From an uncultured Paracoccaceae bacterium (GTDB lineage Bacteria; Pseudomonadota; Alphaproteobacteria; Rhodobacterales; Rhodobacteraceae): a stretch of 64,000 nucleotides of DNA. The translations under genes and the position numbers were made by a program. The notes under the pieces are model-generated. The model searched no databases and had not been told where the DNA came from. It saw nothing but the letters and a program-made list of their open reading frames with translations. Numbering within the stretch: the first letter of the stretch is position 1; the number at the start of each line of letters is the position of its first letter. This document shows, piece after piece, positions 8,461 to 17,479 of the stretch. Where the stretch lies: contig CANKYO010000009.1 of NCBI GenBank assembly GCA_947488175.1, positions 62,001 through 126,000 of the forward strand, in the 5' to 3' direction.

Positions 8461-9047
8461 TGTTTAATCTTCGTTCTGTCGCAGACACTCTAAAGACGTT
8501 CGCGCGCGACGAAGACGGTACGGCGTCTCTCGAGTTTGTGCTCGCCTTCCCGATTTTCATGCTATTTTTTGGCATGACCTACGAGAATGGAATGATATCC
8601 CTTCGGCACGTTATGCTCGAACGCGGTGTTGACTTGGCCGTTCGGGATATCAGAATCGGCCGGGTAACAGACCCTTCGCGCGAGCGGATCAAGACGGATA
8701 TCTGCGACTATTCTCTCATCATTCCGGATTGCATGAACCAGCTTCAGCTTGAGGTGCTGGTCCGTGATCCCCATACTTGGGTTGCTGTCCCACCAGAAGT
8801 GACCTGCGTTGATCGGGGCGACCCGGAAGACGCTGATAACACTCCTAACGTCCTTGGGAATAACCAGCTCGTTTTTCTGAAAGCATGTGCTCGCTTTGAT
8901 CCGGTCATGCCCACAACCGGTATTGGTCGGGCCATCACGAAGGCAGCTGAGGGTGACACGGCCGCAGGGGGTTCTTACGCGCTGGTCACCAGAGCCAGTT
9001 TTGTGATTGAGCCCTTCAAAAGAGAAAACACCGGAGGTGGAACGTAA
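8457..9047 (+). CDS. TadE-like pseudopilin
   Basis: 196 residues. A short leader precedes GTASLEFVLAFPIF (21-34), with the conserved Glu26 and a single membrane helix. The Cys-containing ectodomain (about 80-190) is larger than that of the 135-residue TadE-like protein at 4136. It is the second gene of the TadG-VWA operon; the start overlaps the previous stop by 4 bp, and two adjacent ATGs (8457, 8460) are possible. It probably assembles with its neighbours as a minor pilin set. Confidence 0.82.
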   Translation: MMFNLRSVADTLKTFARDEDGTASLEFVLAFPIFMLFFGMTYENGMISLRHVMLERGVDLAVRDIRIGRVTDPSRERIKTDICDYSLIIPDCMNQLQLEVLVRDPHTWVAVPPEVTCVDRGDPEDADNTPNVLGNNQLVFLKACARFDPVMPTTGIGRAITKAAEGDTAAGGSYALVTRASFVIEPFKRENTGGGT

Positions 9048-9048
9048 A

Positions 9049-9645
9049 GTGCTGGGACTACTGCAAAAATTCTCCAAGGAGGAGTCGGGATCAGTGTCCG
9101 TCGAACTGCTGTTCGTGGTGCCTATCCTTTTCTGGACCTTGATGTCGACCTTCGTCTTTTTTGATGCTTATCGCGCTGAAGCGATCAGCACACGGGCCGG
9201 GCTGACAATTGCGGACATGTATAGCCGTGAAACGGACCCAATCACGCCTGCATATCTGAATGGAACGCGGCAATTGCTGAGATCATTGACCGAGGCAGAG
9301 GCTGATCCAGACTTTCGCGTGACGGCTTATCAGTATTTCGAAACTGATGACGAATACCGGGTCATATGGTCACGTAACCGTGGAATGACCCCAAACTATA
9401 ACGATGCGCGTTTCGCCAATATACGGAACCGTGTTCCGGATTTATCCGACGGCGAGGTTGCGATATTGGTTGAAACACGAACACAATATACTGCACCGTT
9501 CACGTCCGCGATTGCGCCCTTTGATGTGGACAGTTTGCGAGAGATCGAGTTCAACACGTTTGTGTTTATCAGCCCGCGCCCGATCCAAGTGTGCTGGCAA
9601 CAAACAAGTACCAGCGATCAACTTTGCGATAGGTTCAGCGGGTAG
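9049..9645 (+). CDS. TadE-like pseudopilin
   Basis: Third gene of the operon. I take the GTG at 9049, one base after the previous stop, with GGAGG about 11 bp upstream; an in-frame TTG at 9007 would add 14 residues. From the GTG the protein has 198 residues, with GSVSVELLFVVPILF at 14-28, conserved Glu19 and one membrane helix. The C-terminus contains two Cys (CWQ..., LCD) that may form a disulfide. Together with the neighbouring genes it gives two TadE-like and one TadG-like protein on the plus strand. Confidence 0.82.
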   Translation: MLGLLQKFSKEESGSVSVELLFVVPILFWTLMSTFVFFDAYRAEAISTRAGLTIADMYSRETDPITPAYLNGTRQLLRSLTEAEADPDFRVTAYQYFETDDEYRVIWSRNRGMTPNYNDARFANIRNRVPDLSDGEVAILVETRTQYTAPFTSAIAPFDVDSLREIEFNTFVFISPRPIQVCWQQTSTSDQLCDRFSG

Positions 9646-9653
9646 CAATCAAG

Positions 9654-10145
9654 TCAGTTGGTTTCTGATCGCGACGTCAGACGAAATGCAATCTGTTCGG
9701 CCATGAATTTGGCTTGGCCGGCTGATGTGACCCCGCCCACACCAACACGGCGGCCCATCCGCCACCAGAGCCCCGGTGCCCAGCCCCGGGGCTTTTTGCT
9801 GCGCAACACCAGCGTGAACCCGTTGGACGGCTTGAACGCAAAGACCCCCCGATCGACCAGCTCAATCTCGTCCATGTGTGCCAGAACGATGCCGGAACTA
9901 TCACGCACTTCGGTTTCGGTCAGCTCGATCACATTCGTGGTCGCCCGGCGCAGCATCTCGGCCCCCAAGAGTGCCGCAAGCCCCATACCCAGCATGACGA
10001 TGGTCCATAACAAGGATGGCGGCTGGACCAGTGGCAGATAGATCAGCAGCGCCCCCAGCACGAACAATACCGCATAGGCGAAAACCCGGCGTGCCGGTGA
10101 TGCATGTACCCGGGCGTAAACGCCATTTTCATCCGGCTTGAACAT
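9654..10145 (-). CDS. Conserved hypothetical membrane protein
   Basis: 163 residues from the ATG at 10145, chosen for its GGAAAG site. Two adjacent hydrophobic helices (about 20-37 and 42-62) are followed by a soluble domain with alternating beta-strand character (VIELTETEVRDSSG, VFAFKPSNGFTLVLRSKK). This resembles small PH-like or YcxB-like membrane-anchored domains, but I do not recognise a named family. It is convergent with the TadE-like gene, with an 8-bp gap. Confidence 0.7.
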   Translation of the reverse strand: MFKPDENGVYARVHASPARRVFAYAVLFVLGALLIYLPLVQPPSLLWTIVMLGMGLAALLGAEMLRRATTNVIELTETEVRDSSGIVLAHMDEIELVDRGVFAFKPSNGFTLVLRSKKPRGWAPGLWWRMGRRVGVGGVTSAGQAKFMAEQIAFRLTSRSETN

Positions 10146-10241
10146 GGGTCTTTCCTTTCGTGACGTCACCCTGCCCTACCCCAGTCAGACAGGGCTGACC
10201 AGAGCCGCCGGCTTGCCCCTGACAGCGGCCACACCAAGACA

Positions 10242-10829
10242 TCACACGCTGACGGATTTGCGTACCAGATCCCAATAGATCGTCTCAATCGTATTCATGT
10301 CGAGCCGGCCGCCTTCGCGGTACCAATGGCTGAGACCGGTGAGCATCGCAATGAGAGCCATCGTCGCCACGCGGGTATCCGGGACCGCAAAGAGGCCTTC
10401 GGCTTCACCGGCGCAAAGAATGTCTTCAAGCTCATCCTCGTACTCGCGGCGCAGGCCTTCGATGGTGGTAAAATTCTCGGGCAACAGGTTGCGCAGTTCC
10501 ATATAGGACACAAACACCTGATCAGACCGGGGCAAGTGGTACCGGATGTGAAAGCGGGTGAATGCCTCAAGCCGGGTCATGGCGTCGCCATTGATATCCT
10601 CAGCAGCCAGGGCCGCCAGAAGATCGGCCATATGGTCACGCATCAGATCGAACAGCAGGCTTTGCTTGTCAGAGGTGTAGTTATAAAGCGCCCCCGCCTG
10701 TACGCCCACATCCGCCGCGATCTGGCGCATGGACACGGCGGCATATCCGTGGCGCGCAATCAGCCGCAGCGCCGTATCCTGAACCCGCGGGCCGGTAATG
10801 TCGGAATGTGAACCTTGCTTGCGTGCCAT
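10242..10829 (-). CDS. TetR family transcriptional regulator
   Basis: About 195 residues from the ATG at 10829 (GGAAAA site); ATG 10838 and a TTG further upstream are alternatives. The N-terminal helix-turn-helix has the classic TetR pattern (ALRLIARHGYAAVSMRQIA, then GVQAGALYNYTSDKQ). The C-terminal helical ligand domain is unassigned. The divergent neighbour is a small lipoprotein gene. The ligand and targets are unknown. Confidence 0.85.
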   Translation of the reverse strand: MARKQGSHSDITGPRVQDTALRLIARHGYAAVSMRQIAADVGVQAGALYNYTSDKQSLLFDLMRDHMADLLAALAAEDINGDAMTRLEAFTRFHIRYHLPRSDQVFVSYMELRNLLPENFTTIEGLRREYEDELEDILCAGEAEGLFAVPDTRVATMALIAMLTGLSHWYREGGRLDMNTIETIYWDLVRKSVSV

Positions 10830-10915
10830 GTTTTCCATGTAACTGAACAAGCGTTCATTTGAAAAGCCCTGATGCGCCGCTTGCCCTGCTGCCGCTCCCC
10901 CGGATATAGCGAGGC

Positions 10916-11149
10916 ATGCGTTTGATCATCCTGCCACTTTTGCTGTCGGCCTGTGCCAGTTTCCCCGAATTGGACGGGACGATCAGCGATACGGCACGGC
11001 AGGCACCCTACCCCCGGCTGTCGCCTTTGCCTGATACCGTTGACGGGGCCATAGACAGCGATATCGAAACAGAACTGGCCGCCCGCATCGCCGCGCTCAA
11101 TGCCCGTGCCGAACGGCTGCGCCGCATAGACATCGCCGCGTTGCAGTGA
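10916..11149 (+). CDS. Small predicted lipoprotein
   Basis: 77 residues beginning MRLIILPLLLSACASF. The lipobox LSAC puts the lipidated Cys at residue 13. The mature part is short and ends in an Arg/Ala-rich amphipathic helix (about 45-70). No known family is recognised. It is divergent from the TetR gene and 54 bp upstream of hom. Confidence 0.6.
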   Translation: MRLIILPLLLSACASFPELDGTISDTARQAPYPRLSPLPDTVDGAIDSDIETELAARIAALNARAERLRRIDIAALQ

Positions 11150-11203
11150 CCGCGCCTATTCGCTAGTACCGGATCAAAGCTCACAACGGATGGATTGCCC
11201 CAC

Positions 11204-12490
11204 ATGACCGAACCACTGCGCCTTGGAATTGCGGGGCTTGGCACCGTTGGTGTGGGGATCGTACGGATCATCCAGAAAAATGCGGCCTTGCTTGAGGCCC
11301 GGTCGGGACGTCCGGTTGTGATCAGCGCCGTATCGGCCCGGTCGCGCACCAAGAACCGGGATGTGAACCTGTCAGATTATGACTGGGAGGATGACCCCGT
11401 AATGCTCGCCACACGCGAAGATATCGACGTGTTTGTCGAAGTGATGGGCGGCTCCGAAGGCCCGGCCAAAGACGCCACCGAAGCTGCGATCAGGGCAGGC
11501 AAGGATGTGGTTAGTGCCAACAAGGCCTTGCTGGCAATTCATGGGCAGGCGCTGGCCGAAGCGGCGGAAGAGGCGGGCCGCGTCATCCGGTTCGAGGCGG
11601 CTGTCGCTGGCGGCATCCCGGTGGTCAAGGCGCTGACAGAAGGACTGGCCGGAAACGAAATCACCCGCGTGATGGGCGTGATGAATGGCAGTTGCAATTA
11701 CATCCTGACCCGGATGGAGGATGCAGGCCTGAGTTACGAGGCCGTCTTTGATGAGGCCAACCAGCTTGGCTATCTGGAGGCGGATCCGGAACTCGATGTT
11801 GGCGGGATTGATGCGGCGCACAAACTGGCGTTGCTGTCCTCCATCGCATTCGGGACGCAGGTGGATTTCGACGCGGTCGAGTTGGAAGGGATCGGGGCGA
11901 TCACGATTGATGATATCCGGCAGGCGGCCGATATGGGGTTCAAGATCAAGCTTCTGGGTGTGGCCCAATTGACCGGGCGCGGGTTGGAGCAGCGCATGTC
12001 ACCCTGTCTTGTCCCTGACACGTCACCTTTGGGGCAATTGCAGGGGGGAACCAATATGGTTGTGCTGGAAGGGGACGCGGTCAGCCAGATCGTACTGCGC
12101 GGCCCCGGCGCGGGCGAAGGTCCAACCGCCAGCGCTGTAATGGGCGATGTGATGGATATTGCGCGTGGGATGCGCCTGTCGACCTTTGGACAGCCCGCCA
12201 AGACCCTGCGCAAGGCCCGCGCCGCACGCGCCGCCGTGCCTGCCCCTTACTATCTGCGGATGCAACTGCTGGACAAGCCCGGCGCGCTGGCCAAGGTCGC
12301 CCATGCCTTGGGTGAGGCCGGGATTTCGATCAACCGGATGCGACAGTATGAACATGGCGACGCGACCGCGCCGGTGCTGATCGTGACCCATAAGACAACA
12401 CAGACCGCATTGGACGAGGCCTTGGCCGATTTCCGGGCAACCGGTGTCGTCTCCGGCGATCCGGTAGCCATCCGGATCGAGGCGATCTGA
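11204..12490 (+). CDS. hom: Homoserine dehydrogenase
   Basis: 428 residues. Reduces aspartate semialdehyde to homoserine in the cytoplasm, the branch point to threonine and methionine. N-terminal Rossmann loop GLGTVG is at 11-16, the catalytic domain includes GVMNGSCNYILTRM, and a C-terminal ACT domain (from about 345; YYLRMQLLDKPGALAKVA) implies allosteric control by an amino acid. The ATG at 11204 is preferred over an in-frame TTG three codons upstream. It leads hom-glpX-recJ. Confidence 0.95.
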   Translation: MTEPLRLGIAGLGTVGVGIVRIIQKNAALLEARSGRPVVISAVSARSRTKNRDVNLSDYDWEDDPVMLATREDIDVFVEVMGGSEGPAKDATEAAIRAGKDVVSANKALLAIHGQALAEAAEEAGRVIRFEAAVAGGIPVVKALTEGLAGNEITRVMGVMNGSCNYILTRMEDAGLSYEAVFDEANQLGYLEADPELDVGGIDAAHKLALLSSIAFGTQVDFDAVELEGIGAITIDDIRQAADMGFKIKLLGVAQLTGRGLEQRMSPCLVPDTSPLGQLQGGTNMVVLEGDAVSQIVLRGPGAGEGPTASAVMGDVMDIARGMRLSTFGQPAKTLRKARAARAAVPAPYYLRMQLLDKPGALAKVAHALGEAGISINRMRQYEHGDATAPVLIVTHKTTQTALDEALADFRATGVVSGDPVAIRIEAI

Positions 12491-12567
12491 GCCTTTAGCG
12501 CAAACAGACTTGCCGCCGCGCTGTAGACAGGCTTTAGCTGACGTGATTGACCAAAGGACCTTATCTT

Positions 12568-13533
12568 ATGCACCAAGCCCCTGATTTTAATGACCGCATG
12601 CTTTCGCTGGGCCTTGCCCGCGTGTCTGAGGCCGCCGCCATTGCCTGCACGCCACTGATCGGGCGCGGCGATGAAAAGGCCGCCGATCAGGCCGCCGTTG
12701 ACGCGATGCGAACCGAGTTGAACAAGCTTGAAATCGCCGGCGTTGTTGTCATTGGTGAGGGCGAGCGGGACGAGGCGCCTATGCTTTACATCGGTGAGGA
12801 AGTGGGCACAGGCACAGGCCCCGGCGTGGATATCGCGCTGGACCCGCTGGAAGGCACCACGCTGACCGCCAAGGACATGCCCAACGCGCTGGCCGTGATT
12901 GCCATGGGCCCGCGCGGGTCCATGCTGCATGCGCCGGATGTCTATATGGACAAACTGGCCATTGGCCCCGGCTTTCGCACCGGTGTTGTGACCCTGGATA
13001 TGTCGCCTGCTGAACGGGTGTCAGCGCTTGCCGCCGCCCGCGGCTGTTCAACCAATGACATCACCGTCTGCGTGCTGGAACGCCCGCGACACAACGAGAT
13101 GATTGCAGAAATCCGCAGCACGGGCGCCGCCATCCGGCTGATCACCGATGGTGATGTGGCGGGCGTCATGCATTGCGCAGAACCCGATCTGACGGGCATT
13201 GACATGTATATGGGCTCTGGCGGCGCACCAGAGGGCGTGTTGGCCGCAGCCGCATTAAAATGCATGGGCGGACAGATTTTCGGGCGGCTGTTGTTCCGCA
13301 ATGACGACGAAAAAGGCCGCGCCAAAAAGGCTGGCATCACCAATTTCGACCGGGTCTATACCCGCGACGATATGGTCACCGGCGATGTGATCTTTGCCGC
13401 AACAGGGGTCACCGATGGGTCACTGGTGCCGGGCATCAAACGCGAGGTGGGGTTTGTCACCGCCGAGACGATCCTGATGCGCTCCAAAACCGGCTCCGTC
13501 CGGCGCATGGTTTATCGCAACCCCACAGGCTAG
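12568..13533 (+). CDS. glpX: Class II fructose-1,6-bisphosphatase
   Basis: 321-residue GlpX-type phosphatase hydrolysing fructose 1,6-bisphosphate in gluconeogenesis; some relatives also act on sedoheptulose 1,7-bisphosphate. Metal/phosphate motifs GEGERDEAPM (63-72) and DPLEGT (92-97) are intact. The ATG at 12568 follows AAAGGA. It lies between hom and recJ on the same strand with short gaps, so co-transcription is likely. Confidence 0.95.
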   Translation: MHQAPDFNDRMLSLGLARVSEAAAIACTPLIGRGDEKAADQAAVDAMRTELNKLEIAGVVVIGEGERDEAPMLYIGEEVGTGTGPGVDIALDPLEGTTLTAKDMPNALAVIAMGPRGSMLHAPDVYMDKLAIGPGFRTGVVTLDMSPAERVSALAAARGCSTNDITVCVLERPRHNEMIAEIRSTGAAIRLITDGDVAGVMHCAEPDLTGIDMYMGSGGAPEGVLAAAALKCMGGQIFGRLLFRNDDEKGRAKKAGITNFDRVYTRDDMVTGDVIFAATGVTDGSLVPGIKREVGFVTAETILMRSKTGSVRRMVYRNPTG

Positions 13534-13567
13534 CCAAGCGGCGCTATCCCGCATATTGTGGGCAGCG

Positions 13568-15331
13568 ATGAACGCCATACAAGATAAACCCGCATTTCTG
13601 AATGTCGCGACCTCGGCCACCGGGCGGCGCTGGATCGGCCCGTCGGTGGAAGAGGATCGGCTGTCAGAGGCGATGGCGCAGGAAACTGCCCTGCCCGCCC
13701 CGCTTTGCCGCACATTGGTGCAACGCGGTGTGACCGCGCAAGAGGCCGCGGGTTTCCTGACCCCCAAGCTGCGCGATCTGCTGCCGGACCCCCATGAAAT
13801 GCGCGATATGGAAAGGGCAGCAGAGCGGTTTCTCAGCGCCGTCACCAACACTGAAAAGATCGCCGTTTTTGCGGATTACGATGTCGATGGCGGATCATCT
13901 GCCGCACTGCTGATCACCTGGCTTCGCGATATGGGACAGACGGCGACACTCTACATTCCCGACCGGATCGACGAAGGCTACGGGCCGAATGATGAGGCGA
14001 TGGCCGCATTGGCGCGGGATCACGACCTGATTATCTGCGTTGATTGCGGCACGCTTTCGCATGGCCCGATTGCTGCAGCCAAGGGCGCCGATGTGATTGT
14101 GCTTGACCATCACCTTGGCGGCGAAACCCTGCCCCCCGCGCATGCGGTCGTGAACCCCAACCGGCAGGACGAAAGCGGCGATCTGGGCCATCTCTGCGCG
14201 GCGGCAGTCGTCTTCATGATGCTGGTCGAAGCCAACCGGCAATTGCGCGCCGCAAGCCAGACCGGGCCTGACCTGATGGCAATGCTTGATCTTGTGGCGC
14301 TCGCAACGGTGGCTGATGTCGCCCCCCTGATCGGGGTCAATCGGGCCTTTGTCCGGCAGGGGCTGGCGGTGATGGGCCGTCGCGCACGCATCGGGCTGAC
14401 CGCCCTTGCCGATGTGGCAGGGCTGGATCAGGCCCCGACCAGCTATCACCTTGGCTTTCTTCTGGGGCCACGCGTCAATGCTGGCGGCCGGATCGGCAAG
14501 GCGGATCTGGGCGCCCGTCTGCTGGCCACCAATGACCGGCACGAAGCCGAAGGCTTGGCCGCCAAATTGGATCACCTAAACACCGAGCGGCGCGAGGTCG
14601 AGGCGGCCGTACGCGACCTTGCCATGGAACAGGCCACCGCTAGGGGTCTGGACGGCCCTCTGGTCTGGGCCGCAGGCGAAGGCTGGCACCCCGGTGTCGT
14701 GGGTATTGTCGCAGCACGTTTGAAAGAGGCGACCAACCGGCCTGCCATCGTGATCGGGCTCGACGGGAACGAAGGCAAAGGATCCGGTCGTTCGGTCTCG
14801 GGCATTGATCTTGGGGCGGCGATCCAGCGCGCGGCCCATGAAGGGCTGCTGATCAAAGGCGGCGGGCACAAGATGGCAGCGGGTCTGACGGTGGCCCGCG
14901 ATCAGCTGGAACCAGCCATGGACCGGCTGGGTGCACTGCTTGCCAAACAGGGTGCAGCGGATATCGGCCCGGCTGATCTGCGGCTCGACGGGTTGCTGAT
15001 GCCGGGGGCTGCCACTGTCGAACTGATCCACCAGATCGAAAGCGCGGGTCCCTTTGGCGCGGGCGCCCCGGCCCCGCGTTTTGCGTTTCCCGACTGTCAG
15101 ATCCTTTTTGCCAAGCAGGTCGGCGCAAACCACCTCAAGATCAGTTTCGGCGATGGGATCGGGGCACGGATTGACGCCATCAGCTTTGGCGCGATGGACG
15201 GGCCACTTGGTCCGTTACTGATGGGTCACAACGGTGCGCGCTTCCATCTGGCCGGCCGGTTAGAGATCAACACATGGCAAGGACGACAGTCGGTCCAACT
15301 GCGGCTGGAGGACGCCGCGCCGGCCCATTGA
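13568..15331 (+). CDS. recJ: Single-stranded-DNA-specific exonuclease RecJ
   Basis: 587 residues from the ATG at 13568; a TTG four codons upstream is possible. 5'-3' ssDNA exonuclease of recombination and mismatch repair. DHH phosphoesterase motifs are present: DYDVDG (103-108) and DHH (180-182). The DHHA1 signature GGGHKMAAG lies further on, followed by the C-terminal OB-like domain. It is last in the hom-glpX-recJ run and 72 bp upstream of tRNA-Glu. Confidence 0.95.
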   Translation: MNAIQDKPAFLNVATSATGRRWIGPSVEEDRLSEAMAQETALPAPLCRTLVQRGVTAQEAAGFLTPKLRDLLPDPHEMRDMERAAERFLSAVTNTEKIAVFADYDVDGGSSAALLITWLRDMGQTATLYIPDRIDEGYGPNDEAMAALARDHDLIICVDCGTLSHGPIAAAKGADVIVLDHHLGGETLPPAHAVVNPNRQDESGDLGHLCAAAVVFMMLVEANRQLRAASQTGPDLMAMLDLVALATVADVAPLIGVNRAFVRQGLAVMGRRARIGLTALADVAGLDQAPTSYHLGFLLGPRVNAGGRIGKADLGARLLATNDRHEAEGLAAKLDHLNTERREVEAAVRDLAMEQATARGLDGPLVWAAGEGWHPGVVGIVAARLKEATNRPAIVIGLDGNEGKGSGRSVSGIDLGAAIQRAAHEGLLIKGGGHKMAAGLTVARDQLEPAMDRLGALLAKQGAADIGPADLRLDGLLMPGAATVELIHQIESAGPFGAGAPAPRFAFPDCQILFAKQVGANHLKISFGDGIGARIDAISFGAMDGPLGPLLMGHNGARFHLAGRLEINTWQGRQSVQLRLEDAAPAH

Positions 15332-15403
15332 TTTCGGTCGAAAAACGCAAAATACCCCCTTGCGCGCTGGCCGCGGTTTCCCTAAAAGCGGCGCACCAAG
15401 TGC

Positions 15404-15478
15404 GGTCCCTTCGTCTATCGGTTAGGACGCCAGGTTTTCAACCTGGAAAGAGGGGTTCGATTCCCCTAGGGACTGCCA
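15404..15478 (+). tRNA. tRNA-Glu (TTC)
   Basis: A full cloverleaf can be drawn: acceptor GGTCCCT (15404-15410) pairs with AGGGACT, anticodon stem CCAGG/CCTGG encloses loop TTTTCAA with anticodon TTC, and the T-arm carries GGTTCGATTCC. The discriminator G is at 15475 and an encoded CCA at 15476-15478. Confidence 0.97.
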
Positions 15479-15655
15479 TGGTAATTTCCCAAAATGTTGA
15501 TTTCAGTCGGAGATTTTATTCTCAACATGCTGGTAACCATGTCATGCCCCCAACTTTGAACGGGACGATGTCGAGCAACGGCGATCACCGCAAAGTTGGA
15601 GTTTGACCCACCAATACGTCACGATTCCATTTGGCGGCAATCGTCGCCAAAAGGT

Positions 15656-15696
15656 CCGACGCTTTGCCGACGCAAATCCGACGCGATGCCGACCGC
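15656..15696. repeat. Short tandem repeat, 11-bp period
   Basis: CCGACGC occurs at 15656, 15667 and 15678, each followed by a different 4-base spacer. A diverged copy CCGACCGC is at 15689. Role unknown. Confidence 0.6.
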
Positions 15697-15744
15697 TGAT
15701 GCCCCTGTAAAATAAGGTATTAACCTATGATTCGCCGTCAGCGC

Positions 15745-15764
15745 AAAAAACCACCGTACGGTGG
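15745..15764 (-). terminator. Rho-independent terminator of aldo/keto reductase gene
   Basis: On the minus strand CCACC-GTAC-GGTGG is followed directly by TTTTTT. It starts 28 bp after the stop codon of the aldo/keto reductase gene, a textbook intrinsic terminator. Confidence 0.85.
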
Positions 15765-15792
15765 GGACCACGCAACACCTGCGAACGGTGGG

Positions 15793-16836
15793 TCAGTAGG
15801 GCATTGGATGCGCCCGATTGAGGTTGTCAATTGCGCCCACCACCTCATCCGACAGCACCACATCCGCCCCGGCCAGAATGCGCTCCAGCTGTGTCGCGGT
15901 CGTCGCCCCGAAAATCGCCGATACCGCAAAGTGACGCGTCCGCTGCCAGGCCATCGCCATATGCACCGGGTCCAGCCCGTGAGCGGCGGCTAGGTCAAGA
16001 TAGGCCTGCGTCGCCTCGAACACGCGCGGCGATTTGCGCCCGCCCAGATCACCATTGATCGCCATGCGGCTGCCATCGGGCACCGCGCCGTTCTGATATT
16101 TGCCCGTCAGCAACCCGCAGGCCAATGGCGAGAACGACAGAAGCGTCACATCCTCATTCACCGCCATTTCGGCCATATCGGTATCGTAGAGACGGCAAAG
16201 CAGCGAATATTCGTTCTGCACCGACGCCATGCGCGGCAGGTCTGCAGCCTCGGCCTGGTCGATCCATTTTATCATGCCCCAGGCGCTTTCGTTGGACATG
16301 CCTATCGCCTTGATTTTCCCCGCTTTTACGCAATCGTCCAGCGCTGTAAGAACATCCATCATGTGGTCCAGCGTTTCCTGCCGGTTCTGCCCCGAAGGAT
16401 CATAAGTCCAGTTCTGGCGGAACATATAGGACCCGCGCAGCGGCCAGTGCATCTGATAAAGGTCGATCACATCAGTCTGCAGCCGTTTGAGCGATGTATC
16501 CACCGCCTCGCGGATCACCGCACCATCATAGCCACGCCCCTCGCGGACCCAACCCGGATTGTCGCCAGAGACCTTGGTGGCGATCACGATATCATCCCGC
16601 CGCCCCGTCTTGGCGATCCAGTTGCCGATGACCTGCTCGGACAGGCCCACGGTTTCGGCCCGGATCGGATTGACCGGATACATCTCAGCCGTATCCAGAA
16701 AATTGATCCCAGCATCCACGGCCATATCAATCTGTGTATGGGCGTCATCCTGAGGCGTCTGATTGCCATAAGTCATTGTGCCCAAACACCAATCACTCAC
16801 CATGATATCGGTGCGGCCAAGGGGGATCATTTTCAT
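15793..16836 (-). CDS. Aldo/keto reductase
   Basis: 347-residue NADPH-dependent aldo/keto reductase of the Tas/YajO-like branch. The catalytic tetrad is visible as Asp48, Tyr53, Lys88 and His130. The C-terminal NADPH-binding segment includes SAIFGATTATQLE. Substrate unknown; this group reduces aldehydes or ketones. It is monocistronic with its own terminator. Two start codons (residues 1 and 3) are equally possible. Confidence 0.9.
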   Translation of the reverse strand: MKMIPLGRTDIMVSDWCLGTMTYGNQTPQDDAHTQIDMAVDAGINFLDTAEMYPVNPIRAETVGLSEQVIGNWIAKTGRRDDIVIATKVSGDNPGWVREGRGYDGAVIREAVDTSLKRLQTDVIDLYQMHWPLRGSYMFRQNWTYDPSGQNRQETLDHMMDVLTALDDCVKAGKIKAIGMSNESAWGMIKWIDQAEAADLPRMASVQNEYSLLCRLYDTDMAEMAVNEDVTLLSFSPLACGLLTGKYQNGAVPDGSRMAINGDLGGRKSPRVFEATQAYLDLAAAHGLDPVHMAMAWQRTRHFAVSAIFGATTATQLERILAGADVVLSDEVVGAIDNLNRAHPMPY

Positions 16837-17052
16837 CGCGCAAGCCTCTGTTCTGAGTTCCGCGCTGACCCTAATACGCCAACCGGCAGTGGCAAGGGCG
16901 CATTGCAGATCATTAAGGCGAACCCCATATCAACTGTATGAGATTGATAAGCAAAGCATTTCAGCCAACGCATTGCGGTTGTTGTCCCCCTGCCTTCATC
17001 GGAAGATGCCATTCCAGCTTCGCGATGGACGTCGCATCGGGACGAACCGCCA

Positions 17053-17430
17053 GTGACTGATCTCAACAAGAAACTGGATCGGCTGCAAAGGGGCGAGCAG
17101 CTCAAGTTCTGGTCAATCGTCTGCGCGGTTCCGCTGGCCCTTGCCCTGATCGCGCATTTCGTCTTTGCACCTGCTGACACCGCGTTCCGGTTTGCCGAAG
17201 TCACCGGCGCCCAATTCGATGCAGATGATACCGGTCCAATCTGGCGCGTCGAAGTGGATTGGGACGGAGTCCAACGCCATATTCGCAGCGAGGCACGGCC
17301 CGCTGCCCTGCAACATGGCGGCTATGTTTGCGTCAACTATTCGATGACTAGGAACGGCGAGGCGATCCGCCTTTCTATCCTTCCCGCTGGAATATGCCGC
17401 CAGAATGGCGTTTTCGAACCGTCAAGGTAG
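17053..17430 (+). CDS. Hypothetical single-pass membrane protein
   Basis: 125 residues from a GTG start. A charged N-terminus is followed by one transmembrane helix (about 18-38), then a small domain of about 85 residues with beta-like character and two Cys (YVCVNYS, AGICRQ). No family recognised. It lies in the 640-bp gap between the aldo/keto reductase gene and the MFS gene, upstream of the latter on the same strand. Confidence 0.55.
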   Translation: MTDLNKKLDRLQRGEQLKFWSIVCAVPLALALIAHFVFAPADTAFRFAEVTGAQFDADDTGPIWRVEVDWDGVQRHIRSEARPAALQHGGYVCVNYSMTRNGEAIRLSILPAGICRQNGVFEPSR

Positions 17431-17479
17431 CAATACGACATCGACCGTCGTCAACCAGCTTGTCCGCAACTGATTTGCC

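Larger units (their letters stand above)
15479..15792. other. Gene-free interval after tRNA-Glu
   Basis: 314 bp with no supported gene. It contains the inverted repeats CCAACTTTG...CAAAGTTGG (15549-15600 region) and TTTGGCG...CGCCAAA (about 15630-15651), an 11-bp-period tandem repeat (15656-15696) and the terminator of the minus-strand aldo/keto reductase gene (15745-15764). No integrase remnant was found. Confidence 0.5.

Noticed and set aside
9007-9048. TTG start adding 14 residues to the third TadE-like protein
   Set aside because: It lies inside the previous gene without a ribosome site, whereas the GTG at 9049 follows GGAGG.
15404-15792. Genomic island or prophage at tRNA-Glu
   Set aside because: No integrase, no duplicated tRNA end within the window, and ordinary chromosomal genes follow.
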